A stretch of 64,000 nt of DNA from Streptomyces sp. NRRL B-24085 (GCF_001282115.1 NZ_LJBR01000074.1:1-64000), one strand, 5' to 3'; shown: positions 16,572-25,204, numbered from the stretch's first letter. Translations and numbers: made by a program. The notes: generated from the letters alone by a model not told the origin.

Positions 16572-17681
16572 ATGTCAAGCACTCCCACGGCAGACCCCGC
16601 ACCCTCCACCGTCTGGCTGGCCCGCGGCCGTCATCTCGGATCCGACGCGGCCGACGTCCTGCGCCGGAACCTGGAGCGACTGAAGGAGAGCCCGACCCTC
16701 GACGACTTCCAGGAGCCGTCCGAGACCGGGGACGCCCCGGAGCGGATCTTCGAGGCCCGCTGGCGGGTCGCCGGTGAGGTGACCGTCCGGGCCCGGCTCT
16801 CGCTCGCCCCCGTGTCGAGCGGCGGACAGGAGTGGGTGCTGGCGGCCGAGGCGGAGGCGCCGTGGGATCTGCGATGGCCCTCCCCGGCGACCATGTTCTG
16901 GCCCGACGGCGAGGACGTCTTCTGGGACCGCGACGCCGCCACCGGGCTGCGGCTGCGGGACCTGAGCGTGCTGCCCGAGGAGGACAAGGAGGTGCGGCGG
17001 CTGCTCCGGCAGGCCGTGCGCCGCAGCTGGGCCGTGCACGTCGTCGTCCACGAGGCCATGACCACCGACCAGCGCGGCCGCCGCCCGCTGGCGGACATGC
17101 TGCCGCCGGGCCTGCGCCACCGGGTCGTCGAGCACCGGGCGCAGCCGCACCAGCTCCGGGTCCTGAACTGGGCCGTGAAGGAGTTCGGCGTGGAGGTGCC
17201 GCGCGGCGGTGCCGTGGTGCTGCCCGGGACGCCGGTGCCGCCGGGGTACGACGGCCAGGACTTCTCCGTACGCAGTGTGTTCCTCGACGGCTCGGAACCC
17301 ACCGAACTGATCGCGGCCGTCACGCGCTACGCCGCGATGCCCAAGCCGCTGCCGGACGGCGGTGAGACGGCCGTGACGGCGCTGCGGGAGCAGTGGCAGC
17401 TCCTCACCCTGCACGAGGAGCTGGAACGCGAGCGCGCGCTGGTGGCGATGTACGCCGAGGCGCTGGAGGCGATGACGAAGTCCCGGGACCTGTACCGGGA
17501 GGCCGCCGAGCGGGCCAACGAGGCACTGGCGATCTACCGCGAGAGCGCCCCGGTGCCCGAGCCCCGGGCCGATCCGGAGGCCACCTCGCCGTTGCAGCAG
17601 CTCTCCAAGACCTTCGGGCGCTGGAAGGGCACCCTGCGGCCCCCGGCCCGCGACGGGGAACAGGACCGGCAGATCAGCTGA
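16572..17681 (+). CDS. Conserved-looking protein of unknown function with C-terminal coiled coil
   Basis: I do not recognise this 369-residue protein. It has no signal peptide or membrane helix. Residues 1-40 contain WLARGRHLGSDAADVLRRNL. The middle is a mixed alpha/beta region with repeated Trp and Asp (FWPDGEDVFWDRDAATG). Residues 270-330 form a long charged helix (LREQWQLLTLHEELERERAL, then TKSRDLYREAAERANEALAI) that predicts a coiled coil. The ribosome binding site is weak, so the ATG at 16572 is tentative and the upstream open frame could extend it. The 3' end overlaps the convergent isomerase gene by eight bases. Confidence 0.7.
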   Translation: MSSTPTADPAPSTVWLARGRHLGSDAADVLRRNLERLKESPTLDDFQEPSETGDAPERIFEARWRVAGEVTVRARLSLAPVSSGGQEWVLAAEAEAPWDLRWPSPATMFWPDGEDVFWDRDAATGLRLRDLSVLPEEDKEVRRLLRQAVRRSWAVHVVVHEAMTTDQRGRRPLADMLPPGLRHRVVEHRAQPHQLRVLNWAVKEFGVEVPRGGAVVLPGTPVPPGYDGQDFSVRSVFLDGSEPTELIAAVTRYAAMPKPLPDGGETAVTALREQWQLLTLHEELERERALVAMYAEALEAMTKSRDLYREAAERANEALAIYRESAPVPEPRADPEATSPLQQLSKTFGRWKGTLRPPARDGEQDRQIS

Positions 17682-18333
17682 AGAGCGGGAAGCGGTCCGC
17701 GTCCGCGCCCAGCGTGAGGCGTTCGGCGTCCGTGAGCGGTATGCGCCCGGTGGCGGCGCGGGCGTAGTGCTCGTCGCTCCAGTCGAGCGGGACGGGCCGG
17801 CCGAGGAGACCGTCCAGGGTGGCGCGCACCGCGGCCAGGCCCCCCGGGGACGGCCCGGCGGCCTCCGGCAGGTCGGTGACGAGGTCGAGGTGGTGGACGG
17901 TCGCCTCGACGACGAGGGTGTGCACCAGGTCCTCGGCCGTCAGCACGTGCCCCTGCGTGGCGACCCGCAGGTCCGGCCGGGTGTCCGCGGCCGCGTTCAC
18001 GGTGGCTGCGGCGGTCTCCGAGTAGAGGTCGCGGAGCTGGCCGAAGTCGAGGAACATCCCGGCGCACACCCGGTTCCAGCGTCGGCCGTGCGCCGCGCCG
18101 ACCGGGTCCGGCGCCCAGTCCCGCCAGTAGGTCACCGCGTCCCGGTCGGCTGCTCCGGCCGCGGGCGTGTGCAGGGCGACCAGGGCCCGCTGGGCGTCAC
18201 CGGCACAGTGGAAGACCAGGTCGCGCACCGCCCAGCCCGTGCATCCGGTGGGCCGCCAGGAGTCCTCGTCCCCGAGGGGGCGTACGACGGCGGCGAAGGC
18301 CCCGTAGGCGGCGCGCAGCACGTCGGCGTTCAT
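17674..18333 (-). CDS. Mycothiol-dependent maleylpyruvate isomerase-like protein (DinB-like fold)
   Basis: This 219-residue protein carries the MDMPI N-terminal four-helix domain, with SWRPTGCTGWAVRDLVFHC (about residues 25-44) and LVVEATVHHLDLV (about 135-147) supplying the histidines that bind the metal in this superfamily. Members use mycothiol as cofactor or are uncharacterised thiol-S-transferases. A maleylpyruvate activity is only one possibility, since no gentisate pathway genes are nearby. It appears monocistronic. Confidence 0.8.
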   Translation of the reverse strand: MNADVLRAAYGAFAAVVRPLGDEDSWRPTGCTGWAVRDLVFHCAGDAQRALVALHTPAAGAADRDAVTYWRDWAPDPVGAAHGRRWNRVCAGMFLDFGQLRDLYSETAAATVNAAADTRPDLRVATQGHVLTAEDLVHTLVVEATVHHLDLVTDLPEAAGPSPGGLAAVRATLDGLLGRPVPLDWSDEHYARAATGRIPLTDAERLTLGADADRFPLFS

Positions 18334-18444
18334 GGCGCCAGCCTAGGCGGGGCGCTCTCCCGGCGTGGCGGGAGGTGTCGGAGGGCCCGCTGTGGATACG
18401 CGGTGGGGACAGCACCTCGGTCCGTCCGGAAGGTCACCGTCATC

Positions 18445-18984
18445 ATGAGCGGCGAGAACAACGACAGCGCCACCTGCTCGGAGACGAAGCTCACCGTCAA
18501 CGGAGAACCCCGCACCCTCCTCGTCGACCACCGGCGCGTCCTGCTCGACGTCCTGCGCGAGGACCTGGACCTGTGGGGGGCCAGGAAGGGCTGCGACCAC
18601 GGCCAGTGCGGTGCCTGCACGGTCCTGGTGGACGGGCGCCGCGTCAACAGCTGCCTGCTGCTCGCGGTCGCCCTGGACGGCAGCGAGGTCCGCACCGTCG
18701 AGGGTCTCGCCGGTGAAGGGGACGAACTGCACCCCCTCCAGCGGGCCTTCCTGGACCGTGACGCCTTCCAGTGCGGCTACTGCACCCCGGGCCAGCTCTG
18801 TTCGGCCCTCGGCATGCTCGACGAGGCTGCGGCCGGCCATCCCTCGCGCGTCACCGGCGACGCCCCCGCCGGGCACCCCGTCCCGCTGGACCGGGACGAG
18901 ATCCGCGAACGGCTCAGCGGCAACCTGTGCCGGTGCGGCGCCTATCCACGCATCGTCGACGCGGTCGAGGACGTGATCCGGTGA
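18445..18984 (+). CDS. Molybdenum hydroxylase, 2Fe-2S subunit (PaoA/YagT-like)
   Basis: This 179-residue subunit carries two [2Fe-2S] clusters. The N-terminal plant-type cluster is bound by CDHGQCGAC and a downstream VNSC (about residues 50-75). The C-terminal cluster is bound by CGYCTPGQ and CRCGAYPRI (about 110-170), as in xanthine oxidase-family small subunits. It passes electrons from the molybdenum centre to the FAD subunit. There is no twin-arginine signal, so unlike E. coli PaoABC the complex probably stays in the cytoplasm. GGAAGG at 18428-18433 is its ribosome binding site, and its stop overlaps the next start (GTGA). Confidence 0.93.
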   Translation: MSGENNDSATCSETKLTVNGEPRTLLVDHRRVLLDVLREDLDLWGARKGCDHGQCGACTVLVDGRRVNSCLLLAVALDGSEVRTVEGLAGEGDELHPLQRAFLDRDAFQCGYCTPGQLCSALGMLDEAAAGHPSRVTGDAPAGHPVPLDRDEIRERLSGNLCRCGAYPRIVDAVEDVIR

Positions 18985-19973
18985 AGACCTTCGACTACGT
19001 ACGCGCCACCAGCGCCGAGGAGGCGGTGGAGCTCTTCGCCGTCCGGCCCGGCGCCCGCTACCTCGGCGGCGGCACCAACCTCGTCGACCTGATGAAGCTC
19101 GGCGTCGAACAGCCGGACGTGCTCGTCGACGTCAGCCGGCTGCCCCTCGACGAGGTCCAGGAGCTCCCGGACGGCTCGCTGCGCGTCGGCGCCACGGTCC
19201 GCAACAGCGACCTGGCCGCCCATCCCGCCGTCCGCACCCGCTACCCGGCCCTGTCCCAGGCGCTGCTCGCGGGCGCCTCGGGGCAGCTCCGCAACGCGGC
19301 CACCACGGCCGGCAACCTGCTCCAGCGCACCCGCTGCCCCTACTTCCAGGACGTCTCCAAACCGTGCAACAAGCGGGAACCGGGCAGCGGTTGCGGCGCC
19401 CGCGAGGGCGTGCACCGGGACCACGCGGTGCTCGGGCACTCCCCGCACTGCATCGCCACCCACCCCTCCGACATGGCCGTCGCGCTCGCCGCCCTGGACG
19501 CCCGCGTCGAGCTGTACGGCACCGGGGGCGCCCGGAGTGTCCCCGTCGCCGGCTTCCACCGGCTGCCGGGGGCCCAGCCGGAGCGGGACACCGAGATCCT
19601 GCCCGGCGAACTCGTCACCGGGGTGCTGCTGCCGGCGGCCTCGGCCGGGCTGCCGTCCGCCTACCGCAAGGCCAGGGACCGGGCGTCGTACGCCTTCGCC
19701 CTCGCCTCCGTGGCCGCCGTGGTGCGGGTGACGGACGGGGTGGTCGACCACGCCGGGATCGCCTTCGGGGCGCTGGCACACCGGCCGTGGCGGGCGCTGC
19801 GGGCCGAGCGGGCGCTGCTGGGCGCGGCACCCACGGCGGACGCGTTCGAGCACGCCGTCGAACTGGAGCTGTCCGCCGCCGAACCGTTGCGGGACAACGC
19901 CTACAAGGTGCCCCTGGCACGCTCGCTAGCCGTGGACGTCCTGACCCGGCTCACCGCGGCCGCCAGGGCCTGA
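18981..19973 (+). CDS. Molybdenum hydroxylase, FAD subunit with extra Fe-S ligands (PaoB/YagS-like)
   Basis: This 330-residue subunit binds FAD through YLGGGTNLVDLMK (about residues 30-42) and LRNAATTAGNLLQRTRC (about 103-119), the latter being the usual QIRNxATxGGN region. The insertion CPYFQDVSKPCNKREPGSGC (about 119-138) supplies cysteines that in PaoB bind a [4Fe-4S] cluster, so the aldehyde oxidoreductase branch fits better than xanthine dehydrogenase. The GTG at 18981 overlaps the previous stop, and the molybdenum subunit follows ten bases after its stop. Confidence 0.92.
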   Translation: MKTFDYVRATSAEEAVELFAVRPGARYLGGGTNLVDLMKLGVEQPDVLVDVSRLPLDEVQELPDGSLRVGATVRNSDLAAHPAVRTRYPALSQALLAGASGQLRNAATTAGNLLQRTRCPYFQDVSKPCNKREPGSGCGAREGVHRDHAVLGHSPHCIATHPSDMAVALAALDARVELYGTGGARSVPVAGFHRLPGAQPERDTEILPGELVTGVLLPAASAGLPSAYRKARDRASYAFALASVAAVVRVTDGVVDHAGIAFGALAHRPWRALRAERALLGAAPTADAFEHAVELELSAAEPLRDNAYKVPLARSLAVDVLTRLTAAARA

Positions 19974-19982
19974 GGAGGACGC

Positions 19983-22100
19983 ATGGACGCCACCGCGCAC
20001 GGCACCGCCACCGCCCTGGGCGCTCCCGTCGAGCGCCGCGAAGGCCGCGAGAAGGTCACCGGCACCGCCCGCTACGCGGCCGAACAGCCCCGTCCCGGCC
20101 GCGCGCACGCCTGGCCCGTGCCCGCCTCGATCGCCCGGGGCCGGGTCACCGGCATCGACACCGGGGCCGCTCTGGACGTGCCCGGAGTCCTCGCCGTGCT
20201 CACCCACGAGAACACACCGAGGCTGTCCGAGCCGGAGGACCCCACCCTCGCCGTCCTGCGCGACTCCCGTGTGCCGCACCGGGGTTGGTTCGTCGCCCTG
20301 GTGGTGGCCGAGACCCTGGAGGCCGCCCGCGCGGGTGCCGCCGCCGTGCAGGTCGACTACGCCGTGGAGGACCACGACGTCGTCCTGACCGTCACGCACC
20401 CGGACGCGTACGCCCCCGAGGAGGCCAACGGCGGCTTCCCGGGGACCCGTGAACACGGCGACCCCGAAGGCGCGTTCGCGTCCGCCCCGGTCCGCGTCGA
20501 CGCCGGCTACCGGGTGCCCCCGCTGCACAACCACCCGATGGAACCGCACGCGACGACGGCCGAGTGGCACGACGGCCGGCTCACGGTGCACACCTCCACC
20601 CAGGGCTCCACGGTCGTACGCGCCGTCCTGGCGGGCCTGTTCGGCCTCCCGGAGGACCACGTCATCGTGCACGCCGAGCACGTGGGCGGCGGTTTCGGCT
20701 CCAAGGGCACACCCCGGCCGGACGTGGTGCTCGCCGCGATGGCGGCCCAGCACACCGGGCGGCCGGTCACCCTCGCCCTTCCCCGCCGCCTCCTGCCGTC
20801 CGTCGTGGGACACCGCGCCCCCACCCTGCACCGGCTGCGCCTCGGGGCGCGGCCCGACGGACGGCTCACCTCCCTCCTCCACGAGGTCACCACCCACACC
20901 TCGCGCATCAAGGAGTTCGTCGAGCAGGCCGCGGTGCCCGCACGGGTGATGTACGCGGTCCCCGACTCCCGCACGGCCCACCGTGTGGCGCCCCTCGACG
21001 TGCCCAGCCCGTCCTGGATGCGGGCGCCCGGCGAGGCGCCCGGCATGTACGCCCTGGAGTCGGCCATGGACGAGCTGGCCGTCGAACTCGGCATGGACCC
21101 GGTGGAGTTGCGGATCGTCAACGAGCCGGACACCGAGCCCGACAGCGGCAAGCCCTTCAGCAGCCGCCACCTGGTCGAGTGCCTGCGCGAGGGCGCCCGG
21201 CGCTTCCACTGGTCCGAGCGGGACCCGCGGCCGCGCTGTCGTGCCGAGGGCCCGCTGCTGGTGGGCTCGGGAGTGGCCGCCGCCCTCTATCCCGTCATGG
21301 CGCAACCGTCCACGGCGGCGGCGCGGGCACTGCCCGACGGGACCTTCGTCGTACGGATCAACGCCACCGACATCGGCACGGGCGCCAGGACGGTGCTCGC
21401 GCAGATCGCCGCGGACGCGCTCGCGGCACCCGTGGCCCGGGTGCGGACCGAGGTGGGTTGCAGCGACCTGCCCGCCGCGTCACTCGCCGGCGGCTCGTCG
21501 GGCACCGCGTCCTGGGGCTGGGCGGTGCACGAGGCGTGCTCCCGGCTCGCGGAACGCCTGGCCGACGGGCCGGTGCCCGCGGACGGGATCGAGGTCCGGG
21601 CCGACACCGCCGGCCGCGCCGACGCCGACAGCCCCTACGCCCGTCATGCCTTCGGCGCCCACTTCGCGGAGGTCGCCGTCGACACGGTCACCGGTGAGAC
21701 CCGGGTGCGCCGGCTGCTGGGGGTGTACGCCGCCGGGCGCATCCTCAACGCCCGCACCGCGCGCTCCCAGTTCGTCGGCGGCATGACCATGGGGCTCGGC
21801 ATGGCGCTGACCGAGGGCAGCACGATGGACGCCGCGTTCGGAGACTTCACCGAGTCCGACCTGGCCGCGTACCACGTGCCCACGCATGCCGACGTGCCCG
21901 ACATCGAGGCGCACTGGATCGACGAGGACGACACCCGCCTCAACCCCATGGGCAGCAAGGGCATCGGCGAGATCGGCATCGTGGGAACGGCGGCCGCGAT
22001 CGGCAACGCCGTCTTCCACGCCACCGGCGTACGCCTGCGGGAGCTGCCCCTCACCCCGGACCGCGTCCTCAGCGGCCTCCGGGAGAGGGGCGGCTCCTAG
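19983..22100 (+). CDS. Molybdenum hydroxylase, molybdopterin-binding subunit (PaoC/YagR-like)
   Basis: This 705-residue subunit holds the molybdenum cofactor and the substrate site. Visible family motifs are VERREGREKVTGTARYAAE at the start, HVGGGFGSKG (about 233-242), SWMRAPGEAPGMYALESAMD (about 345-364) and NPMGSKGIGEIG near residue 660, whose glutamate is the catalytic base of this family. It most likely oxidises aldehydes to acids. GAGGA lies before the ATG. No XdhC/PaoD-type cofactor insertion factor is adjacent, so one must be encoded elsewhere. The three genes form one tight operon. Confidence 0.93.
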   Translation: MDATAHGTATALGAPVERREGREKVTGTARYAAEQPRPGRAHAWPVPASIARGRVTGIDTGAALDVPGVLAVLTHENTPRLSEPEDPTLAVLRDSRVPHRGWFVALVVAETLEAARAGAAAVQVDYAVEDHDVVLTVTHPDAYAPEEANGGFPGTREHGDPEGAFASAPVRVDAGYRVPPLHNHPMEPHATTAEWHDGRLTVHTSTQGSTVVRAVLAGLFGLPEDHVIVHAEHVGGGFGSKGTPRPDVVLAAMAAQHTGRPVTLALPRRLLPSVVGHRAPTLHRLRLGARPDGRLTSLLHEVTTHTSRIKEFVEQAAVPARVMYAVPDSRTAHRVAPLDVPSPSWMRAPGEAPGMYALESAMDELAVELGMDPVELRIVNEPDTEPDSGKPFSSRHLVECLREGARRFHWSERDPRPRCRAEGPLLVGSGVAAALYPVMAQPSTAAARALPDGTFVVRINATDIGTGARTVLAQIAADALAAPVARVRTEVGCSDLPAASLAGGSSGTASWGWAVHEACSRLAERLADGPVPADGIEVRADTAGRADADSPYARHAFGAHFAEVAVDTVTGETRVRRLLGVYAAGRILNARTARSQFVGGMTMGLGMALTEGSTMDAAFGDFTESDLAAYHVPTHADVPDIEAHWIDEDDTRLNPMGSKGIGEIGIVGTAAAIGNAVFHATGVRLRELPLTPDRVLSGLRERGGS

Positions 22101-22121
22101 GCAGGGCCCCGCACCCGCCGG

Positions 22122-23141
22122 CTAGCGGGCCAGGGGGGCGTCCGCCGCCTCGCGGATGGCCTCCGCCGTCCGTCGCCGTGCCAGGACGTGCTCCGGCGGA
22201 GGCGGCGTGGCGACATGCACCACCAGTGCGGTCAGCGCGGCCAGCGACGCGCACACCGCCGCCGTCCCCGCGAGCCAGGCCGGCGCCAGCGGCAGTTCCA
22301 GGGCCCGGGCGAGCCCGGCCGAGCGGAACTGCCCGTTCAGCAACTGGCCCGCTGCCACCCCGGCCGGCACGACGACCGCGAGGGCCAGGACCGGGACCGC
22401 GGGGCGCAGGGTCATCGCGGCGAGCAGCACGCACAGCAGGGACACCCCGAGCGCGAACCCGTACACCTGCACGGACGCCCCGTCCTGGTGGACCGGGAAG
22501 CACAGGACACCGCAGACCAGCAGTGCCAGGGCGGCGATCCTGCTCGGCCACAGGGCCGCACTCCGGGTCCGCCCGGACGCGGGCGGATGCGGCGGCGGGG
22601 CCGGGAAGGCGCTCGCCTGCGGCACCTCCGGTTCGGGCCGGAACTCCTCGTCGTACGCCTCGTACATCTCGGGCGAGGGCGACGGGGGCGGTTCCGTGGC
22701 CAGGCGCCCTATGAGTTCGACGAGTTCCTCGACGGGCCTGCCGGTCGCCGCCGCGCGCACCGCCTCCTGCCCGCAGTGGGGTTGCAGTTCGGACCGGTTC
22801 AGCAGGGCCACCAGACGGGTCACGTCCTCGACGGGACGGGACTCGGCGGCGGCCCGGATGGCCTCGTCGGCGCTGTCCGCGTCCCGGGGCGGGCGGGTCA
22901 GCAGGGCGACGAGCCGGGTGACGTCCTCCACGGACCGGTCCACGCCCACGGCGCGCAGGGCCGCGGCGGTGGACTGCGCGTACTGGGGTGACTGTTCCAG
23001 CAGGGTGATGAGGTGGACGACGTCCTCCAGGGGACGGTCGGCCACGGCGGCACGTACCAGGTCGCCGACGGGATCGCCGTACGACCGGTCCATCGGTATG
23101 GCGGGTTCGTTCGGGAAGGCTTCTGTCGGGCCGGTGGTCAT
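22122..23141 (-). CDS. Membrane protein with four tandem helical repeats
   Basis: I do not know its function. The first 150 of 339 residues contain four related units spaced about 35-40 residues: RPLEDVVHLITLLEQ, RSVEDVTRLVALLTR, RPVEDVTRLVALLNR and RPVEELVELIGRLAT. Each is an amphipathic helix preceded by an Ala-rich helix (AAAESRPVEDV). A Pro-rich linker follows, then four membrane helices (about 190-315). The repeats are probably cytoplasmic and may bind protein, like a small helical solenoid. It is a single gene with a GCGGTCGC/GCGACCGC inverted repeat (23164-23198) in its promoter. Confidence 0.78.
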   Translation of the reverse strand: MTTGPTEAFPNEPAIPMDRSYGDPVGDLVRAAVADRPLEDVVHLITLLEQSPQYAQSTAAALRAVGVDRSVEDVTRLVALLTRPPRDADSADEAIRAAAESRPVEDVTRLVALLNRSELQPHCGQEAVRAAATGRPVEELVELIGRLATEPPPSPSPEMYEAYDEEFRPEPEVPQASAFPAPPPHPPASGRTRSAALWPSRIAALALLVCGVLCFPVHQDGASVQVYGFALGVSLLCVLLAAMTLRPAVPVLALAVVVPAGVAAGQLLNGQFRSAGLARALELPLAPAWLAGTAAVCASLAALTALVVHVATPPPPEHVLARRRTAEAIREAADAPLAR

Positions 23142-23354
23142 GCTCTGCTCCAGACAAAGAGTTGCGGTCGCTCCTACGCGCCCCCGTCGTGCGACCGCGG
23201 CATTGAGATGACCTCATTCGTAAGCGGGTACACGGCGGCGTGCCACTCGGATGAGCCACGGGTGTGAGTGCGGCCCGCGGCGGGCCTAGGGGGGCCGGAT
23301 GCGGGAATCCGTCAGACAGCGCGCCGTCCGGCGCGCGGAGGAGGAGGTCGGCTC

Positions 23355-23672
23355 GTGGACTCGAGCACAGCACTGATCGTCGCCGCCGTGGTGCTGGCCG
23401 CGCTGGTGCTGGCGGTGGCCGTGGGAGTGCTGGTGCGGCTCGTGAGGACCCGGCGCGGTCTGCGTCGGGCGGGGCTGCCCACCGGGCCCCGCTGGGTCTT
23501 CTGGGGCGCCCTGTTGTACTTCGTCCTGCCCACCGACCTGGTGCCCGACCCGGTGTACCTCGACGACATCGGCGTCCTGCTGCTCGCCCTGCGCACCCTG
23601 CGCGGCTCCGCCGCCGACCGGGCCGCGCTGCGGCTCGACGGGCGGGACGGGGAGACCGTCCGGCGGCCGTGA
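23355..23672 (+). CDS. Small YkvA/DUF1232-like membrane protein
   Basis: This 105-residue protein has an N-terminal membrane helix (ALIVAAVVLAALVLAVAVGV) and the DUF1232 signature WVFWGALLYFVLPTDLVPDP, with the PxDLxPD core typical of YkvA proteins, then YLDDIGVLLLALRTL. The family is widespread and its role is unknown. The GTG at 23355 has GGAGGAGG seven bases upstream. It lies just before the graspetide locus but shows no functional link to it. Confidence 0.82.
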   Translation: MDSSTALIVAAVVLAALVLAVAVGVLVRLVRTRRGLRRAGLPTGPRWVFWGALLYFVLPTDLVPDPVYLDDIGVLLLALRTLRGSAADRAALRLDGRDGETVRRP

Positions 23673-23803
23673 TTACGCAGTGTAAGGAAACCAATCACTC
23701 GTTCGATTCGTATAAGTCTCTGGAAGCCGAAGCAAGTCGGCTGACCTGACGGCGTCGTGGGGAGAGGCCGTCGGTGAGAGGCAGTACCGGCGAGGGAGAG
23801 ACG
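23673..23803 (+). promoter_or_regulatory. AT-richer leader and probable promoter of the graspetide locus
   Basis: This gap is visibly poorer in GC than its surroundings between about 23670 and 23740. TATAAG at 23711-23716 is a reasonable -10 element, though no good -35 is seen at standard spacing. GGGAGAG just before the precursor start serves as ribosome binding site. Confidence 0.4.
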
Positions 23804-23995
23804 ATGCAACCGTTCGCGCTCAACTACGCACGTCCGGCAGCGGCGTTGGAGGCGACCACTCCGTACGTCTACGACTCCGGGCTGCAGTTGAACGTGCTCA
23901 TGGACGGCCGGGTCGCGGCCCGCGACCACGCGCTGATGAGGGAACTGGGGACCACCACGAGCACGGCGGGCTCCAAGACTCACTTCGACGACTGA
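23804..23995 (+). CDS. tgmA: Graspetide precursor peptide (ATP-grasp-modified RiPP)
   Basis: This 63-residue peptide has the features of the putative ATP-grasp target RiPP family. The leader begins MQPFALNYARP, a motif seen in precursors recognised by this class of ligase. The core is the C-terminal GTTTSTAGSKTHFDD (residues 49-63), rich in hydroxyl residues (Thr50-52, Ser53, Thr54, Ser57, Thr59) and Lys58, with acceptors Asp62 and Asp63. The expected product has omega-ester or omega-amide side-chain crosslinks. The ATG at 23804 follows GGGAGAG. The ATP-grasp ligase starts 16 bases after the stop. Ring pattern and activity are unknown. Confidence 0.85.
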   Translation: MQPFALNYARPAAALEATTPYVYDSGLQLNVLMDGRVAARDHALMRELGTTTSTAGSKTHFDD

Positions 23996-24011
23996 ACACG
24001 GCCGACGTTCG

Positions 24012-24995
24012 ATGACCGTGTTGATTCTTACCTGCGAAGAGGACGTCACGGCCGACATGGTCGTGGTGCACCTCAACGCCACGGGGGTTCCGGTGGTCCG
24101 GCTCGACCCGGCCGACCTGACCGACGGTGTCGCGCTGTCCGGGGAGTACGTGCACGGCACCTTCCGCGGCCACCTCTCGGTCGGCGGCCGTCTGGTGGGC
24201 ATCTCCGGGCTGCGTTCGATCTGGGTCCGCCGCCCGGGCACCCCGGCGGCGCGGGCGGCCGCGCCCTCGGAGTGGCTGACCGAGGAGTCCGCCCAGGCGT
24301 TGTACGGCATGCTCCGGGGCAGTGACGCCCGCTGGATGAACCATCCCGACGCGGCCCGCCGGGCCCGTCACAAGCCCTGGCAGCTACGGCTCGCCCAGCG
24401 CTGCGGACTGCCCGTGCCGGCCACGATCGTGACGACGTTCCCGCAGGCCGCCCGTGAGTTCGCCGAGCGCTATCCGGACCTCGTGGTCAAGCCGGTCTCC
24501 GGGGCACACCCGCAGGACCCGCCGCGGGCGGTGCCGACCAGCCGGGTCGCGCCCGACGCCGACTTCGCGGCCGTCGCCTTCGGCCCGACCCTGCTGCAAC
24601 GGCGGGTGGCCAAGCGGGCCGACATCCGCCTGACGGTCGTGGGCGAGACGATGCTGGCCGCCCGGAAGGCCGCGGGCGCCGACGACGAGGTGGACGTACG
24701 GTTCGCCCCGTCCACCGCGCCCTGGCAGCCCGCCGAGGTCCCGCCGCGGGTGGCCGGAGCCGTCCTGGACTATCTCCGGGCGGCGGAACTGGCCTACGGG
24801 GCCTTCGACTTCGCCGAGGACGCGGACGGGACCTGGTGGTTCCTGGAGTGCAACCAGTCAGGGCAGTTCGGCTTCGTGGAGGTGGAGACGGGCCAGCCGA
24901 TCGCGCGCAGCATCGCCGAGTGGCTGGCCCGGCCCGGTCCCGCGCTGCCCCGTCAACGGGGCGGGCACCGGGGTGTCCTGAGACCGGATCAGTAG
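24012..24995 (+). CDS. tgmB: ATP-grasp ribosomal peptide maturase (graspetide synthetase)
   Basis: This 327-residue ligase matches the ATP-grasp peptide maturase family that accompanies TgmA-like precursors (the SAV_5884-type branch, from memory). The N-terminal pre-ATP-grasp region (VLILTCEEDVTADMVVVHLN) is followed by the RSIWVRRPG segment, then the ATP-grasp fold with LVVKPVSG (adenine and phosphate binding) and WWFLECNQSGQFGFVE, whose Glu and Asn bind magnesium. It would phosphorylate Asp/Glu side chains in the precursor core and let Thr, Ser or Lys attack them. No ribosome binding site is obvious, so coupling to the precursor is likely. Its stop overlaps the convergent small gene. Confidence 0.88.
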   Translation: MTVLILTCEEDVTADMVVVHLNATGVPVVRLDPADLTDGVALSGEYVHGTFRGHLSVGGRLVGISGLRSIWVRRPGTPAARAAAPSEWLTEESAQALYGMLRGSDARWMNHPDAARRARHKPWQLRLAQRCGLPVPATIVTTFPQAAREFAERYPDLVVKPVSGAHPQDPPRAVPTSRVAPDADFAAVAFGPTLLQRRVAKRADIRLTVVGETMLAARKAAGADDEVDVRFAPSTAPWQPAEVPPRVAGAVLDYLRAAELAYGAFDFAEDADGTWWFLECNQSGQFGFVEVETGQPIARSIAEWLARPGPALPRQRGGHRGVLRPDQ

Positions 24996-25204
24996 GGCCG
25001 CGGGGCGGCGGGCGGCAGGGCGGGCACCCATCCCTGGCCCGGTGACGCCGGGCGCTCGGGGGCGGCCGGGGGCATGAGGGACTGCAGCGGCCGCATGACG
25101 TACTCCAGTTCCCTGCGTACGCGCTCGGCCTCCCTGCGGGTCAGAGCGGGGACGTCGCCGCGCTCGGCGACGAGTCGGTCGTAGATGGGGGAATCCTGGA
25201 ACAC
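24989..25204 (-). CDS. Small conserved-looking protein next to the graspetide locus
   Basis: This 71-residue protein has a charged helical N-terminal half (MFQDSPIYDRLVAERGDVPA, then REAERVRRELEYVM) and a Pro/Ala-rich tail. I recognise no family. It starts with GTG at 25204 and ends inside the last codons of the ATP-grasp gene on the other strand. It is convergent rather than co-transcribed, so a role in graspetide maturation cannot be assumed. Confidence 0.65.
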   Translation of the reverse strand: MFQDSPIYDRLVAERGDVPALTRREAERVRRELEYVMRPLQSLMPPAAPERPASPGQGWVPALPPAAPRPY

